Shown here in pieces: positions 1 to 13,555 of a stretch of DNA of 64,000 nucleotides. The translations under genes were made by a program, and so were the position numbers. How positions within the stretch are numbered: the stretch's first letter is position 1; the number at the start of each line of letters is the position of its first letter. A model generated the notes under the pieces. It did not search any database, was not told the origin of the DNA, and saw only the letters and a program-made list of their open reading frames with translations. This stretch comes from Valencia hispanica (taxonomy: Eukaryota > Chordata > Actinopteri > Cyprinodontiformes > Valenciidae): assembly GCA_963556495.2 (NCBI GenBank), contig OY747704.1, positions 40,011,001 to 40,075,000 on the forward strand, given 5' to 3'.

Positions 1-330
1 GGATGACCTTCTCAGGCCTGCAAACGTCCTAATTTTTCCTCCACATGTAAAAAAGTCATTATAACCCTTTAACCACTTTAAATTTAGCTTCATCAGATCA
101 AAAGACAGATCTCTTAAATTTAACCACATTGTCCCCATGTGTGGTTTATGACTTCTTCCTATCAGAGTGACATTTCAGCCCACATGTGTAGAAGACTTGA
201 TTCACTGTGGAAAATGACAATCTCTTCCCATCTTTACAAGTCTTTTACTTTGTCCTAGGATTAATGCACAAATTTCACACTTAAATCCTTCTCATTTCTG
301 AGCAGCATGATGGCTGGACATTCCTGTGAC
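1..330. repeat. Possible decayed DNA-transposon fragment
   Basis: The stretch around 120..240 (tgtccccatgtgtggtttatgact, cattcactgtgg-like phrases) resembles internal parts of dispersed fish DNA transposons as I remember them. No terminal repeat, duplication or reading frame is visible. The call is weak and rests on pattern memory only. It lies in the inferred fbxl17 intron. Confidence 0.2.
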
Positions 331-3160
331 ATTTATACTTGCTTGAATAGATGAATGATTTAAACCTATTGCTTTACATGCTAAATATGATATGGAGTCA
401 GCATGTGCTTAGGTATGTTGGGGGCAGAGGGAAGGATTCGCCCAGGGCACCATTCATGCAGAAGCAACCACTGACAGTGAGCCAGAATCTCCCTAAGAGA
501 CCCAAGCTAACTATAGAACCTAAAGCACGGTATTTGAACTATTAAACACTCCCAGATCTGATCCCCATCATACATCAGTCCCTTCTTAACCTGGAGGACA
601 GCTCCATTCACACCTGAGAGAGATAAGTAGAACGGGACAGCTTGGGAGAACAAGATGCCGAGGGAGACTGAGGGCGGTGATGCACACGGAAATAAAATTA
701 GACAACCACTGGGAGAAAAAGGATGCTGGACAGTTTACACCTGTCCATGGGCTGTGGCGCTGCTACTCCGAGGCGGTGGCACAGTGCATGTGATGGTGTC
801 TCTAGAGAAAGACCTGTCATGTTTAGAGACACACAGAGGAACTAATGAGAAAAGTAGGAAAATGCAATGTCTCACTTCTATAAACAAATGCCTTATAGCC
901 AGCAATAACAGGGACATCTTGATCGCACTTCCACAGCTTGGTGTTATTGAGTCCCACGGGCACACTTAAAGCATGCTGTTATTACGAACTACAAGCCTAG
1001 GAGAACGAGGAAAAGACTGTAGGAGTGAGAAAGAGATCAAGCAAATTGATCCATTTTTATAAAAACTTCATAAACACAAACAGGGCCCATTGTTACTAGA
1101 GCTGCTTCTTACCTAGAGCGCAAACATTGCTGCTGGACACGCTCATACACATTTATAAACACAGCCAAACACACAAATCTGTGTTTAAATAAAGATAAAC
1201 GCATACATTGAAGTCATTACAAACATTCTTCTTCATGGTTAGGTCTGAAATAGCAGAGGCACAAGTATCATTTCCCAAAAGTTAAGCTAAAGTATGCAAG
1301 CTGTAATACGATAGTTTAAGTGGAAGAGGATATTAGCGAGCTCAAAAGTGCATCTTATAATAAATGTGTAGCGACTGTGTGTGTAATTGTGATCGAGGCT
1401 CGCCTAGCTGTAATCCTCAAAGTGAGGTTTGTGTGTCGGAGTGTGTCAGTCCGTACCCTGAGAGAGGAAGAAGTGTGGCACCAGTAAGTTGGCGGAAAGT
1501 ATAAGTCTGAAGCCTTTGCTGCTTAACCCCCCCACCCCACCACCACTACTTTCCTCCCCCATAAGGAAAACAGTGGATAGACCACATTGCTTAGTGGCAG
1601 AAAGAGGAGGGGATGACAATATATGGAAACTAATTCAATTTCAGCTTCTTTGCGCTGCTCTCCTATCTGCAAATACCACCACAGGCTGATATAAGGAAAT
1701 GGAAATCTCAACTATAAAGAATCTGCAGAGTGGAACCCTATAGATGTATTTATGTACTTGAACAGCAGTCAAGCAGTTAGAAACCTCTGTATAGGTTCAA
1801 ATCCAAACCTTTAAAGCTGTCTTTACAGTTTTCATGAGTGGAGTGAAGGAAATATTTTTACAGGAGGAAAAACACTACCTACTTTAAAAAAAATGTTTTA
1901 TAAGAGTTTAAATTTTTAACAAGCTGTGACATTTTAAGCATTTATGTGTAAGTTTTATGCTTAACAGAAAGAGATGGATTATTACTTCTGTGGCTGCTTT
2001 GGTCAGAGTTCTTAACTAGCGCAGAGCAATGAAATAACTTCAATATTTTATAGAAGAACAGAAAATGTTAGAGGCAGGCTTCAATAAGACAGATAGTATT
2101 TTGAGATTGCAACCTGTGAGCTTGATATACTTGTAAATAATTTCCCATGCTACTTCATTGAATTGTGCTGAATGAATGTTCCTTATAAACTGCCAAATAG
2201 CTTCAAATTAGGTCTGGCTTTGTTCTATTTGTTTGGCTCTTAGGTGCTGCTCTTATAGTGCTAACATGTGTCATCACTGGTGAGTGTCCAGTACCATTTT
2301 GTTTTTATTCATGTTTATGCATCTCTTTGCATTTTTGGACATTTGCTTGGAAAATCATCTGTAAATTAGGGGTTACATAGACTCTAATTTTCTTTAGGAA
2401 TTTCTACACAAAATTGATAGTTTCAATTAAAAAAAGTGGGTGTATTTACTGACAATTTTTACTTTGAGTTCATGTCAACATGCCTTAGAATGAGTGTGTT
2501 ACCTCTGCAGTCCAGCTCCAAGCTCGTCATGTTTCGTGTTGTCCCCCAGGGCTCTAGCACTATCATTGATTTGCTGAAATAATAACACTATATGAGCCTT
2601 TGCGCTTTCTATGTCCAGAATTTTACAGCATATGTTACACTGATGCTACTCGACCTCGCTATCTCTAAAACACCTCAAACAGTAAACATTCGCCCAATGA
2701 ATTTTGCTGGTGAATGCTTTTTGTGTGTTACTGGCATTTTGGCTGTAAGGGTCATGGTGATAATTACAGGGGTCACAAGAGACGGGTTATAGTGTTGGAT
2801 TTTTCTGGGTTTATTGTTTTACTTAAGGAAATTAACGTTTAAGATATCAAATGAAAACAATGACATCTACAGTGATAAAGAGCTAGTATGACTATTACTA
2901 TTACAGAGATGATAAAATCATTAAAATGTTGTTGAACTAAACTGCTCTCATATAACTGATATTTCTGCTGACATGCTGTGTTTTTAATGCCATGGTGTAT
3001 TAGGTGAAATGTCCCCACTTTGTTTGGGTCCGTCTAATAAAAAGAAGTTCAGTAGTTTTTTGGATTAAATGTAACAATGCAAACAGAACACACAGTTTAG
3101 AAAAAAACATATTCATTGCTTAACCGAATATAAAAAACCTCATTACCAAAGATTAAGGTT
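331..3160. other. Inferred fbxl17 intron, no gene seen
   Basis: The sequence is AT-rich with frequent stops. The short open frames at 351..545, 655..969 and 2592..2792 have no recognisable domain and no convincing splice frame. I see no RNA gene and no array. It is read as intron because it lies downstream (low-coordinate side) of the fbxl17 exon. Confidence 0.5.
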
Positions 3161-3164
3161 TAAT

Positions 3165-3530
3165 GTACCCGTAGAAATGTGCAAAAACCTGATCAGTAAT
3201 TATAAAAAGGGTTTGACTACTGTAACACTGACAATACTGACAAAAGACTAATGTAATACTGAAAAAAGACTTATGAAAAGACTGTTTTATTGAGAAGGTT
3301 ATAAATCATTTTCAGCATGCCATTTTAAAAATTCAAATGTAAATAAAAACATAGAAAAGATTTGTTTTAAAATGAATACTCCTTTTACATTGTTTTATTA
3401 CCTTTAAAAGGCACTAGGCTAGATTCCTGACAGAAACAAAGTTAATGACTGAATGAAAATCCTGTAAAATCTAAATCTGACAGTTGTATGACTAATTTTG
3501 GGCTACATTTTACCTTGAGATTGAGATTAC
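3165..3530 (+). mobile_element. Tc1-like transposon 3' remnant
   Basis: The phrase cctgatcagtaattataaaa matches the C-terminal coding end of fish Tc1-like transposases, and is followed by tail sequence. The tail motif aatactccttttacattg, then gttttattaccttt, recurs at about 21745 with a few changes, so both are copies of one family. The copy is truncated and full of stops. The transposase start and left terminal repeat are not visible. Confidence 0.55.
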
Positions 3531-6500
3531 ATTTTTCACACTTTTTCTCACACGGAGATATGTGGAGTAAGCTTTTTTTATATTGCATTGCTAACCCTGA
3601 CCAAAAGGTAAACCTCCTGAGATGTTCACACCAAGAGTGATATGAAGCTCACCATTTCTCACTGTAGAATAACCAGACTTAATATTTTGGAAACAGCCTC
3701 ATAGAGCCTTCCAAAAATAATTGTGACTAGCCATGATTTCTCATACACACACGGGTGCCCCAGAAAAAAAAGACCAATTCATCTGTTTTTACAGATGCAA
3801 TCACACTGACTGATTATTAGTTAATCAAAGGCATTTGATTAGCATCATCTGGTTCTGACTTCTACTCTTAATTTCTAATTAAAGCAGAGGTGGTGCATTT
3901 TGTGAACTTAAATTTTTTGCCTATTTTTGGAAAATACAAAAAAATGTAAAAGAGAAAAATAACCAGCTCTAAGTATTTTTTGCCTCTTAATTTCCTGGTA
4001 TGTCAACAGTAAAATGGGTCACTTTTGCAACTTTTAAATATATTTAGCAGATGCATGCTTCAATTGTAGTAGATGAGATATAAACAGGAGCTTGGATTGG
4101 CATCACAACCTGGTGTTCTCAAACTTTAACCTCTGCTCTTTGTCTTTACAGCAATGACACTGCAACATAATTAAAATCACTCCAAACTCTGAGGAAACAT
4201 ATAGATGCCTACTAAATTATAAGGACTGCACATACACAGCTCTCTTTAATTCAGATTTATAATCTGTTAACAATCCAGAATGTTGAACGGTTTGGAGTTG
4301 TTTTTATTTGTGACTCAATTATGTAATCATGTAAATTCTTCTAACAAATTGTTTAGAACTCTAAAATATTTGTTTCATTGAAATATTGCTCTCCCTTTAC
4401 AGATTACCAAAAGAACCGGAGTGTGATATAAAATCTTACAGAGGTGAAGCTTAAACTGTAGAAGAGCTTAAACTGAGATGATTTAAATATTTCAAATCAA
4501 TATTAAAAACAACCGTAATTACTTAGCATCCTCCCTACACAAAACCCCACCCAAAAGGTTCAAAGTAACTATATAAAGCACTACTTCAATACCAGGCAGT
4601 TTTCTAGAGTAAAAGTCTCCCCAGATAATCTGTTTTGACCCTGGTAGATCCAGTGGAAACTGAGGGAGGTAAAAAAAAAAATGACACCAATTACTGGAAA
4701 ATGTACCTGAAGTGGAAACACACTTTTGGCCAAAAAGAGACAAACATATCAATCTTAACATCTAAACTACCTGCACTCTCTCATCTTGAACAGCACTAAA
4801 AACGTTTCAAAAAGACAAAGGCCTTCTACAGACTTGCTCTCTTTAGCACTCCACATAAATCTGCTGTCCTACTCTGGGCATTTTAATCAACTGCAGCTTC
4901 TTTGTTTACCCTCTGAGTGGCAAACAGCGATAGTGTAATACCAAACAAGCTATTACACTATCTACATTTACATTCCATTATATTTGAGAACACTTAGGGA
5001 GAAAAAAACACAAATATGCTTGAAGAGAAATAGAGATGAGACAAAGACCAAATGGTATAGAGATATCCAGGCAAACGGTGGTTTATATAACATGTAAATG
5101 CAGAAAGTGATCATCTAATTTAAGTCCTCATCACTTTTCTTTAGAGCTACGATTCTAGCATGGCGTGACATTTTACAGATAGCGCACTGGTCCTTATCGA
5201 GGGCATTAAATGATATTGCGCTAAAGCTTCTGACATGAACATCTGTCCTACAAACAATACAGAATAATAAAAACAGAGTAGTGCCTTAAGGTTAAAAGCA
5301 AGCACAGTAACTCTTGAGGTTAGAGCATACTCTAATGGCCTCATCAGACTATATAAGGGACCATAATAATCACATGTCACTTTCATTGTCTGTAAGGTAG
5401 TTATTGCGCTGTTGCAGCTGCTTTTATGCTAAGTAACCTTACCTTATAAAAAGGAATATGATACTTCAGGGAGTAAGTGTGTAACAATTTTCCCCAGCGG
5501 CAAGGAACATCAGTGTGAATACACAACAACACACACAAAGGCATCTAAACAAGCAAAAACTCACATACTTGAGTAGAGATGCACTCATTGGCATACTTCA
5601 TTCCTACAGCTTGGCTGAAGGGAAGAGGCCTGGAAGCCTCATCTATCAATGTTCAGTGCATTTAGAGTAAAGCACATCTGATAAAAGCAAGAGCGTTAAG
5701 ATGAAAAGAAAGGTATTGTAGAGGAAAAGAGAAGGAAAGGGGGGTTCGGTCTTGGAACAGGAATGAAGGCAGCAAAAATATGCATGTGTTAAAGGGGGTG
5801 GGGTGTAGATTTGTGTTGACCACAGGAGAGCTGTGAAGTGGGTGATCAAATAAAATAATCGGACGCTGAAAATTGAATGACAGCAATAATCCTGCATGCT
5901 CACAGATGGGTAAATACAGATGGACAAAACAATAAAATGCACAATCTGAAGGCTCAATCCTTCTTATAAAACTACACAAAACAATCACAGCAGTCTGGAT
6001 GATGGGCTGTCGCTGTTAGATTTTTGTATTTTATTAGAGTAAACATCGCTACTACATTTTTGATATTATATGGAACTTGTATTTTCTTTATGGCATAAAA
6101 TGAAATAAAAAACTGTTATGCGACAATCTCAAACAATTCTGTTGTAATTTTTGTTGATACAACCCGTCAATGCAGAATGCATTGCATTTCTAGACGTAGA
6201 CCTTCAAGCTTTCCCACCATGACTTTTCAATGACCGTAAATAACATCAAATATCAACATATACATAAAAAAATCAGTGGTGAACTGCAGACTCTGAGACT
6301 TTGAAATGTTAAATGCATTAGTACCGAGACATTGTACATGTAAAAAGGGGAAAAAGAAGTTCACTTAAATCAATCTTGAGGCCAAAAATAAATCCTCCCA
6401 CTTTGCTAATATATACCAGCTCTGCTTGAAGTCCTCCAAAAGCATACCAAAAGCTTTCACTTTCCTTCCCCTCTCGCCGGTACAAAATCTCCCACAGGTG

Positions 6501-9500
6501 ATTCACTCGGTCTTGCATTTCTCATTGTACACAGGAGGCAAGGACTAAGAATGCAAAGGCTCATGGAGGGCTGTGTGGGTGAAGGAGGAGGATTTCCATA
6601 TGTAAGGAGCAGTAGCGCCAAGGTCGCTGTTTTTGTATTTGGATAAAGCAGGTGGGCTATGGGGGACAAGATAAGGGCAGGCAGATACACACATACACAG
6701 AATGCAGAAGCAAATGGATTCATGTTAATGCAAATCACGCACTGAGGAGAACAAAAGGAGGCTAACAGACAACTAGAGCGAGAGTGAAAGGAGACCAGGG
6801 TGCATCACTGTCTATCAGGTGTGTAGAGGATACAGCACGGGTTGGTCACTGAGGACAAAAATGGTGGTAAAGAGATCTGATTAACAACAGCAGAGAAAGT
6901 GAGAGAGTTTTCTCATCGGGATCAGCTTTCAATGTTAAGATGATTCTGTTATCTCTCCCAGAGAAACGACCCACAATACCACCATCCATTCAACAGTTCC
7001 ACCCTAAAAATAAGCGCTTTGTATAGTCCAGATAGCTGGTCTTTAGCTTTTTGGAAGATAAAATAAGGTTTAAATGTTACTTCTTTTTAAAATAGTTCTA
7101 ATTGACAAAGTTAACATTAAACTTTTCATTGTGTGAGATATAGAGTCCTGCTTCTTTTCTCTTTTAATAAATTATGCAAAGCAAATTTGTTTGCAAATAT
7201 GAATATGAATACTAAAACTAGGCACTATAATCTGGAACTGAAATATGTGTTTTTATACTGTATGTACTGAAGAGTGCCTTTGCACCCATGAGAGTAATGC
7301 GTGATAAATGAGCAGCTTGTAGATAAGAAGGTTCTTAAACCAACAGTAAAAAGTCAAAGAGCTCCAGGATCTCTAGTGTCCATTTTTAGAGAAGTTACTT
7401 GAATTATCTCAATAAGATTTGGTCAAAGGGTGAAACTAAATGTATTCCATTTTAGGATTCAGGATTCACATGTGTTGTTGAATCTAAATAACACAAAGTG
7501 AAGTGAATCACTCCATATATTAACAAACATTGTGGTTGATAATCCTAACGTCCGTTATTTTACTATATTTAACAGTTCAATGTATATGACTGTACCTTAA
7601 AGTTTGAAGATGTGGCATTTCCCTATGCTTAAAATCGTATCCCTTCTAAACTATGATAATGTCACCCTGTTCAAATCTGGCTGTATGTTGTGTGGACTTT
7701 TGTGTGTTGTTTCCTCTCCCTCCATTTGCAGAGCAATTTCACGTGAACACGGTTCCCTTCATATTAAAATTCAGAAGCAGACTGGTCAACCGTATTCAGC
7801 ATTAAAGGCAATAAATGTACAGAACAAAAGTCACTGTGGTATGAAGAGTAGCACTCCTGCTTGAAGATTAACAACTAATAAACGTATTGCTATCACAGTC
7901 CTTTTTTTCCAAAGAATAAATTGTCTTTATGCTAAAACCTCCTTGCACAAATGTGCCTAAATGATACACACATAAATTAAATGAGATCATGTTGACTGGG
8001 TCTATATTGGTTTGTGTGTAGTTGAACAGTCGAAATCCATAAAATAAGTGCACTTACAAGCTTTTGCTTTCACTTTGACAGCCAAAAGCAACCATTCAGG
8101 GTCAAGGTTATTGTGAAGAATTGGAAAAATTACCTGACTATGACATTAGACTAGAAGAGTTGGACACTGTACGAACATTATGGGTAGTCTTTGTTTTCTT
8201 GTCACAATGTCAACACTAAAAGCTTTTAAGGGGTAAGACATAAGAGTTTGGATAAGAAGTAGTCTCCTTGAATTCTGATATAATTGGGCTTATTTTCAAC
8301 TGGAAAAAAAGCTAACTCTCACAACTTCATAAAAGGTCTCTATGAGCCCCTTAACATTGAACACCCTAAAGTCTCCAGGACCTGAAAATGTTTGAACGTT
8401 GATGCATTGCAGCCAATTTGGAAAACTTCAGTAGTGTCACACTTGTGAGCGCACTACTATTGGTACACATGACATAGGTGTTTCCTTGCTCCTTTGCTGG
8501 CCAACCTATCACATTTTCACTGGTATCACACTACACTTGGACGTTTATGCAGAATTAACATCATTTCCACATATATGGGAGGTTTCTGCGCCTCCTCCAG
8601 ACTTTCAGCTTCATTGTGAACGTGGAACCTTATCAGTATTTTCATCAGTTCATAAGCAGCAAGAGAATATTAAAGTGAAAAAAGTCTCCGAACAAAGCAC
8701 AGACAATCACCGAGCACCATCTGTGCTTTGTAATTTTATCCAGGCGTTGTGTTCTGTGTGCATGCCTCAAAGAGGGAAGTCAGGAAACTGTCCAGACAAA
8801 ATTTAAAATGGGTTTACTGATCACTAGGAGCTGATAACACTGAGGCACTGAAGGCTGAAATAGTTTTTATGAGTCATGCCCTGATTATTCTAAAATGTTA
8901 AACTATAAGTAACTGATTCTATGTTAAATTCAATGCAAGAAATTCTCTCTTGACTGTGCGAGAAATACACTTTAAATTCAAACCGCAGGCAGGAATAAAG
9001 TTACAACTGTACTCTGATGTGCAGCAACCTGACTATGCACAACCGGTGCTTCTCCATGTTAACCGGATTCCATGTGTAGCACATTGTATGCCGATCTCTA
9101 TCTGGAGCAGGCTTGAGCACTGTGAGAGGTTGTTCTTTAAGAGTATGGATTGTTTTGGTTGAGTCTCTTTTGGTTGCAATAAGAATCTTTACAGAGGTGC
9201 CAAAAACATTACAATAACTTACATGGAATGCTGCCACCCCGGTGTGGTCATCTTGGCATTGCAGACTGCAAGAGGCAAGTAAGGACAGTCCTCCTTAACA
9301 TCGTCTCATGTCCAACCCACACAGCTGCCAGGAGGCAACATCTGATTAATCAGCTACCACTTATGCAACCAGTTTCATCCACACAGAAACCAGAAATGTC
9401 CACACCTTAATAAGGAACCACCAAAATCTAATTTTAAAAAGTTTTGTGCATCCTTAAAACAGTTGAAGAGCTCTGACACCTCATCTTATGAGATAGGAAG

Positions 9501-10840
9501 TGGGCAGATTTGCTGATGCACCCTAGAAGACATCTTCAAGACCATCCACATTTAGAACTGGGCTTAAACAGTAGATGTTGAGCAGAATCTTTTAGTAGTG
9601 TTACCAATGTTCATGTTTAAAGTTGTTTTGCACATAAGACAAGATATACAGAACACAAAAGTTTAAATAGTGTTATTCTCAGGATTCAGGTGTTCAGTGA
9701 GACTAAGCAAAACACTAAGTTTGATTTTATGTAATGTGTAGAAATATAAATTTCTTTTCGTCTTTCATGGTGCTTTCAAAGTGCAAAAATCTCAATTCTT
9801 TTTGTCCATTTGTGCTTCCTATAATTAAAACAATAATTTTCCAAATCAATCCATAGAATGAAAAAAAATTATAACGCTAGCTCTGTCTTTCAAAATAAAC
9901 CTACTCTGATGTCTGTCTGTCCTAAACGCTCCTATAAAAAAAATAAAGCAAAGAAGTAAATGCTGCTAGCAAAAAAAACAGAACACTCAAAAATAAGAGG
10001 CTTGCGGACATCTCAAATGCACTCAGAAAGGCCATTAATAAAAATAATTACCACAGGAGATGGGTGGAAAAAAAAAAAACATGGGCCAGTGAGGCAGATG
10101 TAAAATCTCATTTCTGTTATTTAATTTAGCAGAAGCAGAAGCAGGAAACCAACCAATCATTGTGTTGGAGCAAAGAGCTCAACCAGAATATAGCTTTATC
10201 ATTGAAGGACAAACATACACACAAACAGATTCCAACCCTATCAGCGGTCAGAGAGGACCAAAGGGGTCATTAGCAAAGGAAGAAGATCATATATCAGCAA
10301 TTCATCTTGGTCAAAGTGACCAGAGATGCTCAAACAAATGAGGATGTATAAGGAGGTGGTTGTGTACATTTCTGCTGTAATGTACTTCAGGGATCTTTGA
10401 GTCATTAATCAAACTCTAGCAAAAAACACACCCACACAACACTTTACACACTTGGAGGCACAGTTAAAGCTCTGGTTCAGAGAGGTCAAGGTGCTAAATG
10501 TTGGTGTAACTCAGAGAAGTTTCCAGCAATACTGCAGCTAATCAAGGAGAGAAACCTTTAAAGCTTACTTTCAGCAACACACATGACACACTGATAATAT
10601 CCTGAGGGAAAATTGACACAATTAGACTCTGACATGAAATACTTTTCACAGAAAAGAGAAAAACACAATTAGCATAGGAAATGTAAAAAGATGCAGTGCG
10701 GCTCCAAGTCCATCCAAAGGTAATGAAGGTCAGGAAGAGAAACAAATGGCTGGAGATGTACTTCACAGACTGTTGAAACTTTGATAGTACAAAAGTAAAC
10801 TCCAAGACACTTTAGTCTCTTTATATATTAGAAATTACAG
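3531..10840. other. Inferred fbxl17 intron, no gene seen
   Basis: This is long AT-rich non-coding sequence. The open frames at 5646..5988 (-), 6457..6738 (-), 7604..7864 (+) and 8486..8806 (+) are low-complexity or unremarkable. I looked here for the C-terminal leucine-rich repeats of FBXL17 on the minus strand and did not find them. A perfect inverted repeat at 4929..4962 is listed separately. Confidence 0.5.
4929..4962. repeat. Perfect 12-bp inverted repeat (hairpin)
   Basis: GATAGTGTAATA at 4929..4940 is the exact reverse complement of TATTACACTATC at 4951..4962, with a 10-base loop. The pairing stops cleanly at both ends. It could be a miniature-element core or chance. No duplication flanks it. 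Confidence 0.7.
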
Positions 10841-10844
10841 AGGG

Positions 10845-11186
10845 TTCTGAAATTTACATTGTAGGTGAATTTCAAGAAATCACATTGTCGGATTTAAAAA
10901 AAATGTATTTGTATTTTATTGCCACACAAATATTTGAACACCTGAGAAAATCAGTGTTAATATTTGGTACAGAAGCTTTTGTTTGGAATTACAGAGATAA
11001 AACGTTTCCTGTAGTTCTTGACCAGGTTTGCACACACTGCAACAGGAATTTTGGCCAGCTCCTCCACACAAATCTTCTCTAGATCTGTCAGGTTTCGGGG
11101 TTGTCGCTGAGCAACACAGAGTTTTTAACTCCCTCCAAAAATTTCCTATTGCATTTCGGTATGCAGACTGGCTAGGCCACTCCAGA

Positions 11187-11189
<3 letters not shown>
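10845..11189 (-). mobile_element. Tc1-like transposon fragment
   Basis: Phrases such as tatttgaacacctgagaaaa, agatctgtcaggtttcgggg and ttgtcgctgagcaacacaga, and the end gactggctaggccactccag, are familiar from dispersed Tc1-like elements of percomorph fish. In these the antisense of the N-terminal transposase region reads this way on the plus strand. The copy stops where the AT microsatellite begins. No intact reading frame remains. Confidence 0.7.
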
Positions 11190-11234
<45 letters not shown>

Positions 11235-11325
11235 TCTATAAATATCTATATATATATATATATATATATATAAATATCTATATATATATATATATATCTA
11301 TATATATATAGATATATATATATAA
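11190..11325. repeat. (AT)n microsatellite, compound
   Basis: A run of alternating TA is interrupted by short aaatatct units and ends at about 11325. It begins inside the Tc1-like copy, so it probably expanded after that insertion. Confidence 0.95.
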
Positions 11326-11639
11326 GAATGCTGGTCATAAGAGTGCCCTCTTCTATTGTTCTTAAATAGAGACGGGCTTGTGCCAATTCAACATGAATTG
11401 GATGCTTTGCAAACACAAGACTATAGTGTGTCTCAGCATCCCAAGCTGTTTTGTATTTTGAATATTTGAGATATGCTCACAGATATACACTAAGGAAATT
11501 TAAAACACTATACAACCTATACTTGATCTTGGAGGTTTCTTTGTTTTCATCAGAAATTAAATATATTTTAAATGACAGAAAAAGGTTATAAAATCATGGG
11601 AAGAATAAGAATGTTTGTTTGAAAGTAAAAACAAACAAA

Positions 11640-11935
11640 ATCCTAACATTGAGCACCTCACCAGATTTTAAATCTAACCCAAAGTGGCTAAAAACACAGA
11701 AACACAACAGATTTGACATCATCATATATTAACTAAAAATAAAGCAAATATGGAGAAACCGTGCGTGGGAAAAAAGTACACCCCATGATTCAATAGCTTT
11801 TAGAACCAACATTAACAACAACTCTCAATAGTTTTACTTTAGAAATGCTGAGACTGCAAGGTACTCAGGCAACAAAAAAAGCCCAAATCATCACACCTCC
11901 ACCTCCATGTTTACCAGTAGCTATGGAGTGCCGGG
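11640..11935 (-). mobile_element. Second Tc1-like fragment, different family
   Basis: aaatatggagaaaccgtgcg, agtacaccccatgattcaat and agcttttagaacca resemble a distinct fish Tc1-like family. The later phrase cctccacctccatgttta is the antisense of the conserved transposase core region. The copy is deleted internally, and its right side is cut by the inverted-repeat element that starts at 11939. Confidence 0.55.
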
Positions 11936-11938
11936 ATC

Positions 11939-12562
11939 ACACTCAGTAAGTTTACATGCAGCAAGAGAAATTTGAATTATTGCCTTAGTCCGACTGAAAT
12001 TAGACTTTAAAAATGCATGTATACACCTTAGTCGGGCTGGAGTCGAACCGAACTGGAGTTTCAGAAGCTCGACTACTGCAGCTAGATAATGCGGTTAGAA
12101 ATTCGAATTTCTCAGCATGTATACTCTCGCCTTCAGAAGCTGAGCTATCAGGAACTGTTCCCTGCCCCTCCAGGAAATGACGAGCTCGGAAGCCCCGTAA
12201 TCAACAAAAAAAAGCGATGTATTACGCTGTAATAATAGGCTGTAATTGATGTAATACGAACAAACAGTACAGAATGTAACAAATCTACAGCGCGGCGGCG
12301 TTGTTGTCATAATTTTTGTTTTACTATGTCGGCTTCTCTTCCACAAGTGTTTGTTTACCCTGAGTGTGTGACACGAGCCGGAAGAATGCCACAAGAAGGG
12401 TTGCATGTCGCCACCTACCGTTGCGGTGGTCGGCACACTTCTTTCAATAATTCGATTTTCGGAGTAACGTAAACTGGGACTCGGCTCGCTGCAGGAAGGA
12501 AGTCTTTAGTCTGATTACTCCAAAAAGCTCGATTTAGCTGTGCATGTAAACGTACTGAGTGT
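11939..12562. mobile_element. Non-autonomous inverted-repeat DNA element (MITE-like), 624 bp
   Basis: The left end 11939..11960 and the reverse complement of the right end 12541..12562 match at 21 of 22 positions. Both start ACACTCAGTA; the single difference is at position 11, followed by GTTTACATGCA in both. Inside both ends are phrases related to agtccgactgaaatt and tagtctgattactcc. The interior is relatively CpG-rich and has no transposase frame. No clear target-site duplication is seen, so the superfamily is undecided. Confidence 0.8.
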
Positions 12563-13555
12563 AGGACACAGAACTCTTGCGGTTCAATTAAAGGCATCGT
12601 GACAAACCTAAAGTGTAGTTGCAGCCATGTTGATTTTTAAGGGAGGAGCCTTTAACCTTTTAACTGTTTCAAAGAAGTCATACTCACTCAATCTTTTTAT
12701 AATGCACTGTCAAGTCAAAAAGCTTGATCCTAGGAAGTCGTATTTAAGTATGACAGATATATAGGGCAATTTGATCTGGAAAAGATTCAATTGTGAGAAG
12801 ATTTCAATTTTAGCTAAAATAATACTATAGGTACTGAAAACAGTAGATGGCTTCACAGTGTTGCAGAATTTGTAGAGTGCTCAGTCCCACAACTGAATAG
12901 ATGAATATTAACACACAAAGAATTGTATATTTCATGCATGCTGTAATAGTCAGCAGTGTGCTCCTAATTCTCCAGTACTGAAGAACTCCAACTGTGTATT
13001 GTACTGCATCTGATGAAAGCCTTGAATATTCAGCAAGACATATGGCTGAATGGCATCAAGCAGAGGAGCAAAGGTAGTGTAAACACAATGAAAAGAGAAG
13101 AGGATGCTAGGGGGATATACAAGCTGCCAGCGTGAGTGTTGCAAAGGGGGAAAAAACATGTATATCTTCTGTCAGACAATGCAAACACCTCTAATCCACA
13201 AACAGAAGCAATGGCAAAGAAATACTGCCTGGAGCAGTAGTGACTCTGTGCTGCACAAATTCTGCCTTAGAGTTCAGAAACCATCACATCTGCGACTAAA
13301 CTGAGTCATTCTGCTCATGCCATTCAAAAACTATTTCCTGGAAGGTAAACGTCAATATCAAGATGCTCATCTACACTATGAGTAGCAATAAGAGGCATTA
13401 CTTCCTTCTGTGTGAAACTTTTCATTATGTTTTTACTGTTTGCAAGTCTCATAAGAAGCGAACCATAAAAACCAAATGACTGCGCTGTTGAGAATGTGGG
13501 CAATGATGGTTATAATCATAACGTTGGAGGTTGACTGCAACAAAAAGTCTCCTAC
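12563..13555. other. fbxl17 intron downstream of the exon
   Basis: This sequence starts with the donor of the fbxl17 exon (minus strand) and runs towards lower coordinates. No coding signal, RNA gene or recognisable repeat is seen. Confidence 0.6.
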
